Origin: an uncultured Dorea sp.
GTDB lineage: Bacteria > Bacillota > Clostridia > Lachnospirales > Lachnospiraceae
Reading direction: 5' to 3'
Assembly: GCA_948602995.1 (NCBI GenBank)
Contig: CAPEBR010000043.1
Span: 1 to 34,001 of the forward strand
DNA: 34,001 nt
Each line of letters opens with the position of its first letter. Positions within the stretch are counted from its first letter, which is position 1. Under the pieces are notes generated by a model. The model was not told the origin of the DNA. It did not search any database and saw only the letters and a program-made list of their open reading frames with translations. Below are positions 15,168-24,800 of the stretch, in pieces. A program made the position numbers and the translations under genes.

Positions 15168-17302
15168 AAGATGGGATTTTTTTAGGAAAACGGTATGAGG
15201 TGCTGAGCAAGGTTGGCGCCGGCGGTATGGCAGACGTGTATAAGGGGAGAGACACGATGCTGAACCGGTATGTTGCGATTAAGGTTTTGAAAAGGGAATT
15301 TCGTGAAGAGGATGAGTTTATACGTAAATTCCGTTCTGAAGCCCAGTCTGCGGCAAGTCTGTTAAATCCGAATATTGTGAATGTTTATGATGTGGGAGAA
15401 GACAGGGGTCTTTATTACATGGTCATGGAGCTTGTAGAAGGCATTTCACTTAAGGAATATATAGAGCGAAAGGGGAGGCTTTCTCACAAAGAGGTCATTA
15501 GTATTGCGATCCAGATGTGTACCGGCATCGGGGCTGCGCATGCAGCTGGAATTATCCACCGTGATATCAAGCCTCAGAATATCATTATATCCAGGGACGG
15601 CAAGGTAAAGGTTACGGATTTTGGCATTGCAAAGGCAGTAACCTCCAACACCATCAGTTCGAACGCCATGGGTTCTGTTCATTATACGTCGCCAGAGCAG
15701 GCAAGGGGAGGCTATAGTGACGCCAAAAGTGATATCTATTCGATTGGTATTACTCTTTTTGAGATGGTTACGGGACAGGTGCCTTTTGACGGTGATTCCA
15801 CTGTATCAATTGCCATTAAACATCTTCAGGAAGAGGTTACGCCTCCTTCAGAATTCGTGCCGGATGTTCCATACAGCCTGGAGCAGATTATTTTAAAATG
15901 TACACAGAAAAACGCGGAGAGACGGTATGGCAGTACATCAGCGCTGATTCAGGACCTGAAGCGCTCGCTGGTGGATCCGGATGGTGATTTCGTTTATATT
16001 CCGCCTCTTCGTAATGCGGATACCGTGATTATAACAGACGAAGAACTGGATGATATCCGTCATTCTTATGATGACGAGTATGATGACGATGAGGATTATG
16101 ATCATTATCATAATGACAGCAGGTTATACCATGATGACGAATACCAGGACGACGGGGATGACGAAGAAGAGTATGAGGATGATTATGGCAGGGGAACAGG
16201 CGGACAGAGGACGGACAGCCGGGATTCCGATACAGTCAATCCCCGTATGAACAAGGTTATGAAGATCCTCATGATCGTGGTTGCTGTAATCATTGCATTC
16301 GTTCTCATCTATGGGATCGGGAAGGCGGCCGGCATCTTCAAGTCTGCCGGCTCTGGTACGACTGCAGAGAAGAATACGGATGAGGTAAAGGTTCCGGATG
16401 TTGTGGGAAAGAGTGAGGAAGAGGCAAAGGAGATTCTGAATAAGAAGAAGCTGGGATACAGGCCTGTAGCAAGAGAAGAATCAAAAAAATATGATGAAGG
16501 AATTGTATGTGAGCAGAAGCAGAAGGCCGGCTCTAAAGTAAAGAAAAACACTACCATTCAAGTTGTAGTCAGTACCGGACTTGTAGGGGAAGAGCTTCTT
16601 GTACCTAACGTAGTTGGATGGAGCGAGGAGGACGCCCAGAAGACGCTCAATAATTCGGGCTTTGAGAATGTAAGCTCTGAATACGAGTATGACAGTGTGG
16701 TGTCAGAGGGAAATGTTATCAGTACAACGCCAGAAGCAGGCTCAAAGGCAACAAAGGACACAGATATCAAGATGATTGTAAGTAAGGGCACGGAGAAGGT
16801 TAAGGTGCCGAATGTAGTTGGCAAGACCCAGTCTGATGCACAGGATCAGATTGTGAGCGCGGGACTGGACTATAATAATACAAATACAGAATACAGTGAT
16901 ACTGTGAAGAAAGGAAAAGTTATTTCCCAGAGTCCGGAAGCAGGAAAAAGGGTTGGGCCGGATACGGTGGTAACAATTGTGATAAGCGACGGCCCGAAGC
17001 CGGAGGAGAAGGTGGAGATTGAGAACTTCATCGGCTCGTATGAGGAAGCGCTGACAGACTGGGCATATGAAAATGACCTGAATGCTGTAAAATCAAAAGA
17101 GGAATACAGCAATACCTATCCGGCAGGTACGATTATTTCCCAGAGCCCGTCATCTGGAAAGGTTAAGAAGGGCACAAGAATCAAATATGTGCTGAGCAAA
17201 GGTCCTGAGCCGGTCCAGGAGCCGGATCCAGGTCAGGAGCCAGAGCCGGATACGCAGGAGCCGGATCCAGACGGAGGGGATAGCGGAGATGACGCCTACT
17301 AA
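15161..17302 (+). CDS. prkC: PASTA-domain Ser/Thr protein kinase
   Basis: This 713-residue membrane kinase senses peptidoglycan fragments or lipid II outside the cell and phosphorylates targets inside. The kinase domain (residues 1-270) shows GAGGMADVYKG, VAIKVL, HRDIKPQN (133-140), DFGIAKA and SPEQARG. A very acidic linker rich in Asp, Tyr and His follows (about 295-350). One transmembrane segment lies near 367-388. Four extracellular PASTA repeats (from about 409) begin VPDVVGKS, VPNVVGWS, VPNVVGKT and the diverged IENFIGSY. The C-terminus is a Glu-Pro-Asp-rich tail. The gene overlaps stp by 7 bases (GAGGTG site), so kinase and phosphatase are translationally linked. Confidence 0.97.
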   Translation: MVKDGIFLGKRYEVLSKVGAGGMADVYKGRDTMLNRYVAIKVLKREFREEDEFIRKFRSEAQSAASLLNPNIVNVYDVGEDRGLYYMVMELVEGISLKEYIERKGRLSHKEVISIAIQMCTGIGAAHAAGIIHRDIKPQNIIISRDGKVKVTDFGIAKAVTSNTISSNAMGSVHYTSPEQARGGYSDAKSDIYSIGITLFEMVTGQVPFDGDSTVSIAIKHLQEEVTPPSEFVPDVPYSLEQIILKCTQKNAERRYGSTSALIQDLKRSLVDPDGDFVYIPPLRNADTVIITDEELDDIRHSYDDEYDDDEDYDHYHNDSRLYHDDEYQDDGDDEEEYEDDYGRGTGGQRTDSRDSDTVNPRMNKVMKILMIVVAVIIAFVLIYGIGKAAGIFKSAGSGTTAEKNTDEVKVPDVVGKSEEEAKEILNKKKLGYRPVAREESKKYDEGIVCEQKQKAGSKVKKNTTIQVVVSTGLVGEELLVPNVVGWSEEDAQKTLNNSGFENVSSEYEYDSVVSEGNVISTTPEAGSKATKDTDIKMIVSKGTEKVKVPNVVGKTQSDAQDQIVSAGLDYNNTNTEYSDTVKKGKVISQSPEAGKRVGPDTVVTIVISDGPKPEEKVEIENFIGSYEEALTDWAYENDLNAVKSKEEYSNTYPAGTIISQSPSSGKVKKGTRIKYVLSKGPEPVQEPDPGQEPEPDTQEPDPDGGDSGDDAY

Positions 17303-17327
17303 CAGAACGAAGCCTGGCAGGGACAGT

Positions 17328-18206
17328 ATGAAGGGAAAGATCATAAAAGGAATTGCCGGATTCTACTACGTACACGTAGTAGGATCCGGTGTTTATGAAT
17401 GTAAGGCAAAGGGAATCTTTCGGAAAGAAAAGACAAAGCCCCTGGTAGGAGATAATGTAGAAATAGAGATTTTAGATGAGAAGGAAAGGGAAGGAAATCT
17501 GACACAGATCCTTCCTAGAAAGAATGAGCTGATCCGGCCTGCGGTATCGAATATTGATCAGGCACTGGTTGTATTTGCCGCCGCCAGGCCGGCTCCCCAT
17601 TTTTATCTGCTGGACCGGTTTCTTGTGATGATGGAGCGTAAGGAAATTCCAGTAATTCTGTGCTTTAATAAAAAAGACCTTGCCTCAGAGCCGCAGGCAG
17701 AGAAGCTTAAGACAGTTTATGCGGGATGCGGCTGTCCGGTTGTATTTACCAGTGTGAGCCGAAAGCAGAATATTGAGGAGGTGCGCCGCCTCCTTGCAGG
17801 AAAGACAACGGCTGTTGCGGGTCCCTCTGGTGTTGGCAAGTCTTCACTGATTAATCTTCTGAAGCCGGATGCAAACATGGAGACAGGAAGCATTAGCCGG
17901 AAGATTGAACGGGGCAGGCATACTACAAGGCATTCTGAGCTTTTCCATCTTGAAGGGGACGCCTATATTATGGATACGCCGGGCTTTAGCTCCCTGTATG
18001 TGAATGATTTTGAAAAGGAGGAGCTTAAGTATTGCTTCCCGGAATTCATGCCATATGAAGGAAGCTGCAGGTTTGGCGGCTGTGATCATATCCATGAGCC
18101 AGGCTGTGCAGTAAAGGAAGCAGTGGAGCAGGGAGAGATCCATACGATACGGTATGACAATTATAGAGACATGTACGAGGAGTTAAAGAATAAAAGGAGG
18201 TACTGA
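17328..18206 (+). CDS. rsgA: ribosome small-subunit-dependent GTPase A
   Basis: RsgA is a circularly permuted GTPase that checks late 30S subunit assembly. The 292-residue protein has an N-terminal OB fold (MKGKIIKGIAGFYYV...), the G4 motif NKKD before G1 (GPSGVGKSSLINLL) and G3 DTPGFSS, and then a zinc knuckle CRFGGCDHIHEPGC. ATG 17328, with AGGG just upstream, matches the family start. An ATG at 17289 inside the prkC tail would add 13 unlike residues but does have a GGAGGGG site, so it cannot be excluded. In B. subtilis the equivalent CpgA (YloQ) is a PrkC substrate encoded next to it. Confidence 0.96.
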   Translation: MKGKIIKGIAGFYYVHVVGSGVYECKAKGIFRKEKTKPLVGDNVEIEILDEKEREGNLTQILPRKNELIRPAVSNIDQALVVFAAARPAPHFYLLDRFLVMMERKEIPVILCFNKKDLASEPQAEKLKTVYAGCGCPVVFTSVSRKQNIEEVRRLLAGKTTAVAGPSGVGKSSLINLLKPDANMETGSISRKIERGRHTTRHSELFHLEGDAYIMDTPGFSSLYVNDFEKEELKYCFPEFMPYEGSCRFGGCDHIHEPGCAVKEAVEQGEIHTIRYDNYRDMYEELKNKRRY

Positions 18207-18208
18207 CT

Positions 18209-18871
18209 ATGAAATATGTTTTGGCGCCATCAATTTTATCTGCTGATTTTAAAGTTCTGGGAGAGCAGATGAGGCTTACTGAGGAAAACGGAGCAGAATA
18301 CCTGCATTTTGATGTCATGGACGGAATGTTCGTACCGAGTATATCGTTTGGGCTTCCGGTTCTTGCATCCATCCGGGAGGCGACACGGCAGGTAAAGGAT
18401 GTGCACCTGATGATTCAGGATCCTGTCCGTTACGTAGAAGCATTTAAAGAGGCAGGTGCAGACTTCCTGACTATACATCTGGAGGCATGTCAGGATCCTG
18501 CTGCAGTAATTCACAAGATCCATGAGTGCAAAATGAAGGCAGGACTGTCCATCTGTCCGGAGACAGATGTAAGGGAGGCAGAAGGCTTTTTAGATCAGAT
18601 TGATATGTTCCTGATGATGAGTGTACATCCAGGCTTCGGGGGACAGAAATTCATCCCGGAATCTCTTGACAGGATCCGCGCAGTAAGAGAGATGGCAGAA
18701 GAACGGGGACTGGATCTTGATATTGAGGTAGACGGCGGCATTTATCTGACGAATGTGGAGGAGGTGCTGGATGCCGGCGCCAATGTAATTGTTGCAGGTT
18801 CGGCTGTTTTTAATGGGGATCCGTCGCAAAACACGAAAAAGTTCATGGAGATATTAAGTCATTATGAGTAA
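18209..18871 (+). CDS. rpe: ribulose-phosphate 3-epimerase
   Basis: Rpe interconverts ribulose-5-phosphate and xylulose-5-phosphate in the pentose phosphate pathway. The 220-residue TIM barrel shows APSILSADF, HFDVMDGMFVPSISFG (metal His and Asp), DVHLMI, MSVHPGFGGQKF and VDGGI. It begins 2 bases after the rsgA stop with an AAAAGGAGG site. It overlaps thiN by 8 bases. Confidence 0.97.
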   Translation: MKYVLAPSILSADFKVLGEQMRLTEENGAEYLHFDVMDGMFVPSISFGLPVLASIREATRQVKDVHLMIQDPVRYVEAFKEAGADFLTIHLEACQDPAAVIHKIHECKMKAGLSICPETDVREAEGFLDQIDMFLMMSVHPGFGGQKFIPESLDRIRAVREMAEERGLDLDIEVDGGIYLTNVEEVLDAGANVIVAGSAVFNGDPSQNTKKFMEILSHYE

Positions 18872-19517
18872 AAGAATTGTAATTATAAGCGGCGGGGAGC
18901 TGGATGAAGAATTTGCCCTGTCTGTATTAAATGAGGTTGTGGCAAATTGTATTATCGGAGTGGACAAGGGGATTGAGTTTCTCTATCATAACAGTATCAT
19001 GCCGAATTATATTGTAGGTGACTTTGACAGTGCAGACCAGAGCATTGCGGACTATTACCGGAATGAGACGGCAGTTCCAATCAGAGAGTATAATCCCATG
19101 AAAGATGCTTCCGATACAGAGATTGCTGTGAAGCTCGCCATGACCCTTGGCTGCAGCGAGATTATGATACTGGGCGCAACAGGCGGAAGAGTAGATCATC
19201 TGTGGGCGAATATACAGACCCTTACGATTCCTTTCCGCGCCGGAATTGATGCGAGAATCTTAGATCCAAGAAACCGGATCCGTCTGATTGGAGGGGATAC
19301 GGTGCTGAAAAAATCCGAAAGCTATGGACCGTATTTTTCTCTGTTCCCGTTAGGGTATGAGGTGTATGGATTCAGTATAAGAGGGGCGAAGTATCCCCTG
19401 CGGGACCATACGCTGACACCATATGACAGCCTGTGCGTAAGCAACCAGCTGGAAGAGGAGGAAGTGCAGATCAGCTTTTCCTCAGGGATTGTAATTCTTA
19501 TGGAGACAAGAGATTAA
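18864..19517 (+). CDS. thiN: thiamine pyrophosphokinase
   Basis: ThiN makes thiamine diphosphate from thiamine and ATP; the downstream pyruvate oxidoreductase needs that cofactor. The 217-residue protein carries the N-terminal catalytic region with VDKGIEFLYHNSIMPNYIVG and DFDSAD, then DTEIAVKLA and GATGGRVDHLWANIQ, and a C-terminal thiamine-binding beta domain. The ATG overlaps the end of rpe by 8 bases. It is the last member of the conserved priA-to-thiN run. Confidence 0.95.
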   Translation: MSKRIVIISGGELDEEFALSVLNEVVANCIIGVDKGIEFLYHNSIMPNYIVGDFDSADQSIADYYRNETAVPIREYNPMKDASDTEIAVKLAMTLGCSEIMILGATGGRVDHLWANIQTLTIPFRAGIDARILDPRNRIRLIGGDTVLKKSESYGPYFSLFPLGYEVYGFSIRGAKYPLRDHTLTPYDSLCVSNQLEEEEVQISFSSGIVILMETRD

Positions 19518-19577
19518 TGCAGCCAGAGGCGAAAAACCTTATAAAATATAAGAAAACCCAAAGGAGGCTAAGATAAA

Positions 19578-20678
19578 ATGAAACTAGGCATAGTCGGTCT
19601 TCCGAATGTAGGAAAGAGCACATTATTTAATTCACTTACAAAGGCAGGTGCAGAATCAGCAAATTATCCATTTTGCACCATAGACCCCAACATAGGCGTT
19701 GTAACGGTGCCGGACGAGCGCCTTCATGTCCTTGGCAGGATGTATCAGACGAAAAAGATTATCCCGGCGGCGATTGAGTTCGTAGACATTGCAGGGCTGG
19801 TGAAGGGAGCATCTAAGGGAGAAGGACTTGGCAATCAGTTTCTTGCCAATATCCGCGAGGTAGATGCGATCGTACATGTAGTGAGATGCTTTGAGGACAG
19901 CAATATCGTCCATGTGGACGGAAGTATTAATCCGCTCCGTGACATAGAGACCATTAATCTGGAACTGATCTTTTCTGATCTGGAGATTCTGGAGCGAAGG
20001 ATTGCAAAGACAACAAAGATGGCGAGAAATGATAAAGCAGCCGCAAAGGAGCTGGCACTTTTGGAAAAAGTAAAAGCACATCTTGAGGAAGGAAAACTTG
20101 CAAAGACTTTTGACGGGGCAGAGGACGAAGATGAAGAAGGCTGGCTTGCCGGTTATAATCTCCTTACGGCAAAGCCTGTGATCTATGCTGCGAATGTTGC
20201 GGAGGATGACCTTGCGGATGATGCAGCGGGCAATGAAGGCGTAGCGAAGGTGCGTGAATATGCCGCGCAGGAAAAGAGTGAAGTATTCGTTGTATGTGCG
20301 CAGATCGAGCAGGAGATTGCGGAGCTTGATGATGACGAAAAAAAGATGTTCCTTGAGGATCTTGGTTTAGAAGAATCAGGGCTGGAAAAACTGATTAAAG
20401 CAAGCTATCGTCTCCTGGGGCTGATCAGCTATCTGACAGCCGGCGAGCCGGAGGTGCGGGCATGGACTATCACGGAAGGTACGAAGGCTCCCCAGGCGGC
20501 AGGAAAGATTCACACAGATTTTGAACGGGGATTCATCCGCGCGGAGGTTATATCTTATGATGACCTCATCGTGTGCGGCACTCATGCGGCGGCAAAGGAA
20601 AAAGGGCTGATCCGGCTGGAAGGAAAGGATTATATAGTAAAGGACGGCGATATTATGCTGTTTAGGTTTAATGTATAG
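19578..20678 (+). CDS. ychF: ribosome-binding ATPase YchF (Obg family)
   Basis: YchF/OLA1 is an Obg-related P-loop protein that prefers ATP, binds ribosomes and affects stress responses. The 366-residue protein starts MKLGIVGLPNVGKSTLFNSL (Walker A) and has DIAGLVKGASKGEGLGNQFL. The G4 position reads NVAE in place of NKxD, the change that gives ATP preference. The C-terminal TGS domain ends in DGDIMLFRFNV. AAGGAGG lies 10 bases before ATG 19578. There is a 60-base gap after thiN with no clear terminator, so read-through is possible. Confidence 0.97.
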   Translation: MKLGIVGLPNVGKSTLFNSLTKAGAESANYPFCTIDPNIGVVTVPDERLHVLGRMYQTKKIIPAAIEFVDIAGLVKGASKGEGLGNQFLANIREVDAIVHVVRCFEDSNIVHVDGSINPLRDIETINLELIFSDLEILERRIAKTTKMARNDKAAAKELALLEKVKAHLEEGKLAKTFDGAEDEDEEGWLAGYNLLTAKPVIYAANVAEDDLADDAAGNEGVAKVREYAAQEKSEVFVVCAQIEQEIAELDDDEKKMFLEDLGLEESGLEKLIKASYRLLGLISYLTAGEPEVRAWTITEGTKAPQAAGKIHTDFERGFIRAEVISYDDLIVCGTHAAAKEKGLIRLEGKDYIVKDGDIMLFRFNV

Positions 20679-20696
20679 GGAGGTAGAGAGCACGGA

Positions 20697-21554
20697 ATGG
20701 ATAAGATGATAGAGTTTCCGAATCTCGGCATCCATTTATCTAACGTAGGAGATCATATCACAGTATTCGGGTTTGATATTGCCTATTATGGGATGATTAT
20801 CGGAGCTGCGATTCTGACAGGAATTTTTATAGCGGCGGCAGAGGCGAGGCGTACGGGGCAGAATCCAGAGGATTATTTTGACTTTGCCATCTATGCAGTT
20901 ATATTTTCCATCATAGGCGCACGGGTCTATTACGTTGCCTTTTCCTGGGATATGTATAAAGACGACTTGAAAAGCATTTTCAATCTGCGGCAGGGAGGTC
21001 TTGCCATTTATGGCGGAGTGATAGCCGCAGTCATCACGGCAATCCTATATGCAAAACTGAAAAAGATGTCCGTCACCCTCATTTTTGACACGGCTGGTTT
21101 AGGGCTCGTGGCGGGACAGGCGATTGGAAGGTGGGGGAATTTCTTTAACAGGGAGGCGTTCGGAGAATATACGGACGGTCTCTTTGCCATGCGCCTTCCC
21201 GTAAGCGCTGTAAGAAGCTCAGACATTACAGAGCTTATGAGGCAGCATATAGAAAAGGCGGACGGGATCTCCTATATCCAGGTGACGCCTGCATTTTTAT
21301 ATGAATCCGTATGGTGTCTGATTCTCCTTATATGCCTTCTGCTATACCGCCGTCATAAAAAGTTCAATGGCGAGGTGTTTCTTCTGTATCTTTTTGGATA
21401 TGGATTAGGGCGGTTTTGGATTGAAGGCCTGCGCACAGACCAGCTGCTGATCCCGGGAACAGAAATTCCGGTGTCACAGATGCTGGCGGGAGGGATCGTC
21501 ATAATATCCCTGCTGATGGTGATCATCGGCAGAAGCAGGAAGAGGAGGTCATGA
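20697..21554 (+). CDS. lgt: prolipoprotein diacylglyceryl transferase
   Basis: Lgt attaches diacylglycerol from phosphatidylglycerol to the lipobox Cys of prolipoproteins, the first step in lipoprotein maturation. This 285-residue protein has about seven hydrophobic segments. The Lgt signature is clear: GRWGNFFNREAFGE, followed by the C-terminal RFWIEGLRTDQL. Where the E. coli enzyme has a catalytically important His (FHGG), this one reads AIYGGVIAA with Tyr. The ribosome site GGGAGG is 13 bases from ATG 20697; ATG 20706 is an alternative. The gene is followed by folded element B. Confidence 0.95.
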   Translation: MDKMIEFPNLGIHLSNVGDHITVFGFDIAYYGMIIGAAILTGIFIAAAEARRTGQNPEDYFDFAIYAVIFSIIGARVYYVAFSWDMYKDDLKSIFNLRQGGLAIYGGVIAAVITAILYAKLKKMSVTLIFDTAGLGLVAGQAIGRWGNFFNREAFGEYTDGLFAMRLPVSAVRSSDITELMRQHIEKADGISYIQVTPAFLYESVWCLILLICLLLYRRHKKFNGEVFLLYLFGYGLGRFWIEGLRTDQLLIPGTEIPVSQMLAGGIVIISLLMVIIGRSRKRRS

Positions 21555-21559
21555 TGTAT

Positions 21560-21692
21560 GTTACTGTTCACACAGGACTTTGCATTTACTGCAAAGTCCG
21601 TAAGAAAATGATTCAGGAGTGAGCAAATTCCATTCGCGAAGCGAATTTTAAATGGATTTGCGAATGTTACTGTAAACGGAGTGAACAGTAAC
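21560..21692. repeat. five-part folded intergenic element B
   Basis: Outer arms GTTACTGTTCAC (21560-21571) and GTGAACAGTAAC (21681-21692) pair perfectly. The right arm can also fold locally as GTTACTGT...ACAGTAAC (21666-21692). Inside are hairpin GGACTTTGCA-TTTAC-TGCAAAGTCC (21575-21599), a linker whose reverse strand reads CTCACTCCTGAATC (from 21622 leftward), and a long hairpin GCAAATTCCATT.../...AATGGATTTGC (21623-21661) with an inner ATTCGC-GAA-GCGAAT. This is the same layout as 11069-11187, on the opposite strand. It begins 6 bases past the lgt stop. Confidence 0.7.
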
Positions 21693-21731
21693 GATGTACC
21701 CAAAAATGAACAAAATTACACCAAGAATCAC

Positions 21732-21760
21732 TAGACTTTTAAAATTCTGTGGACTATAAT
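21732..21760 (+). promoter_or_regulatory. promoter of the pyruvate oxidoreductase gene
   Basis: TAGACT (21732-21737) and a perfect TATAAT (21755-21760) are spaced by 17 bases. The leader of about 55 bases is AT-rich and ends in an AAGGAGG ribosome site. Confidence 0.55.
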
Positions 21761-21818
21761 AACTGTATATGTCAATATTATATCAATATATATTACATTT
21801 TAAGGAGGAACAACAAAA

Positions 21819-24800
21819 ATGGCAAGAAAAATGAAGACCATGGATGGTAATCAGGCTGCAGCTCACGCTTCATATGCGTATACTGAGGTAGCAGCTATTT
21901 ACCCGATCACACCATCCTCTGTTATGCCTGAGCATGTAGATGAGTGGGCTACAGAGGGAAGAAAGAATATCTTTGGACAGACTGTTCAGGTAACAGAGAT
22001 GCAGTCAGAGGCAGGAGCGGCAGGAGCGGTACACGGCTCACTGGCAGCAGGTGCACTGACAACAACCTTTACAGCATCCCAGGGATTATTGTTGATGATT
22101 CCGAACTTATATAAAGTAGCAGGAGAGCAGCTTCCGGGTGTGTTCCACGTTTCTGCACGTGCACTTGCGAGCCACGCACTTTCCATCTTTGGGGATCACT
22201 CCGATGTATATGCCTGCCGTCAGACCGGTGCAGCTATGCTCTGTGAGTCCAGCGTACAGGAGGTTATGGATCTGACGCCGGTTGCACACTGTGCAGCATT
22301 AAAGGGAAAGCTTCCTTTTATTAACTTCTTTGACGGTTTCCGTACTTCCCACGAGATTCAGAAGATTGAAGCCTGGGATTATGATGATTTAAAAGAACTG
22401 GTAGATATGGATGCTATTGACGAGTTCAGAAATCATGCGCTGAACCCGAATCATCCATGCCAGAGAGGTTCTGCACAGAATCCGGATATCTTCTTCCAGG
22501 CAAGAGAGGCATGCAATCCGTACTATGATGCTATGCCTGCAATCGTTCAGGAATACATGGACAAGGTAAATGCAAAGATTGGTACAGATTATAAGTTGTT
22601 TAACTACTACGGAGCACCGGATGCAGAAAAGGTTATTATCGCTATGGGTTCTGTATGTGATACGATTGAGGAGACGATCGACTACCTGACAGCCGCAGGC
22701 GAGAAGGTGGGCGTTGTCAAAGTTCGCCTGTACAGACCATTCTGTGCACAGGCACTTATTGATGCAATTCCGGATACGGTTAAGTATATCAACGTCCTTG
22801 ACAGAACAAAAGAACCGGGAGCACAGGGAGAGCCATTATATCTTGATGTTGTTTCTGCTCTGAAGGGCTCTAAGTTTGATGCAGTTCCGGTTAACAGCGG
22901 ACGTTACGGCCTGGGATCCAAGGATACAACACCGGCGCAGATCGTTGCGGCATTTAACAATGAAAGCAAAGCAAGATTCACCATCGGTATCGTAGATGAT
23001 GTGACAAATCTTTCTCTTGAGACAGGAGAGGCTCTTGTTACAACTCCGGAGGGAACCATTAACTGTAAGTTCTGGGGTCTGGGAGCAGACGGTACAGTTG
23101 GAGCAAATAAGAACTCCATTAAGATTATCGGTGACAACACAGACATGTATGCACAGGCATACTTTGACTATGATTCAAAGAAGTCGGGCGGTGTTACCAT
23201 GTCACACTTGCGTTTCGGTAAGAAGCCGATCAAGTCTACTTACCTGATTCACAAGGCAAATTTTGTGGCATGTCACAATCCTTCTTATGTTGATAAATAC
23301 AATATGGTACAGGAGCTTGTTGACGGCGGTACATTCCTTCTGAACTGCCCATGGGATCTGGAAGGTCTTGAAAAGCATCTGCCAGGACAGGTGAAGGCAT
23401 TTATCGCAGATCATAACATTAAGTTCTACACCATTGATGGTATTAAGATTGGTAAAGAGATTGGTCTTGGCGGACGTATCAACACAGTTCTTCAGTCCGC
23501 ATTCTTCAAGCTGGCAGCGATTATTCCGGAGGAGGAAGCAATCGGTCTTATGAAGGCTGCTGCAAAGGCTACCTACGGAAGAAAGGGCGACAAGATTGTT
23601 CAGATGAACTATGACGCCATTGATGCAGGCGCTAAGCAGGTTGTAGAAGTTACTGTACCAGATTCCTGGAAATCCTGTGAGGATGAAGGTTTATTCTCAC
23701 CAGAGGTTAAGGGCGGAAGAGAAGATGTTGTTAATTTTGTAAAGAATGTACAGACAAAGGTAAATGCACAGGAGGGTAATACTCTTCCGGTATCTGCATT
23801 CAATGATTATGTAGACGGCTCCACACCGTCAGGCTCCTCTGCATATGAGAAGCGAGGTATTGCAGTAGATATCCCGGTATGGGTTCCGGAAAACTGTATC
23901 CAGTGTAACCGCTGTGCATATGTATGTCCGCACGCTGTTATCCGTCCGGTTGCCCTCACAGAGGACGAGCTTGCTAAGGCTCCGGAAGGAACGAAAGCAA
24001 TTGATATGATCGGTATGCCGGGCATGAAGTTTACGATGACCGTATCAGCCCTTGACTGTACAGGCTGCGGTTCCTGTGCAAATGTATGTCCTGGAAAGAA
24101 GGGCGAGAAGGCTCTCGTAATGAAGAACATGGAAGAGAACATCGGCTCACAGACAGCGTTTGACTTCGGAAGAGAGATTCCGGTTAAGCCAGAAGTTGTT
24201 GCCAAGTTCAAACCAGAGACTGTTAAGGGCAGCCAGTTCAAGCAGCCGCTCCTTGAGTTCTCAGGCGCATGTGCAGGCTGCGGCGAGACTCCGTACGCAA
24301 AGCTTATTACACAGTTATTCGGTGACAGAATGTATATTGCAAATGCAACAGGATGCTCCTCCATCTGGGGTAACTCTTCACCGTCCACACCATATACCGT
24401 AACACCGGAAGGAAAAGGACCGGCATGGTCAAACTCCTTATTTGAGGACAATGCAGAGTTTGGTTATGGTATGCTGCTGGCACAGAAAGCAATCAGAAAG
24501 AGATTAAAAGCACAGGTAGAAGAGATTGCAGCAGCAGACGCAGCTTCCGAGGAAGTAAAGGCAGCATGCAAGGAATACCTTGATACCTTTAACTGCGGCG
24601 TATCAAACGGAGATGCAACAGATAAGTTGGTTGCAGCATTAGAAGGCTGTGACTGCGATACATGTAAGGATATCGTTAAGAACAAAGACTTCCTTGCTAA
24701 GAAATCCCAGTGGGTATTCGGAGGAGACGGATGGGCGTACGATATCGGTTTCGGCGGCGTTGACCATGTACTTGCAAGCGGCGAAGACATCAACGTTATG

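Noticed and set aside
17289..17327. Earlier ATG for rsgA
   Set aside because: It adds 13 residues unlike the family, overlaps the prkC tail, and the ATG at 17328 matches the normal RsgA start; kept only as an alternative.
23807..24451. Minus-strand open frame of about 214 codons opposite the pyruvate oxidoreductase
   Set aside because: Shadow frame produced by the strong codon bias of the oxidoreductase gene; no start signals or family.
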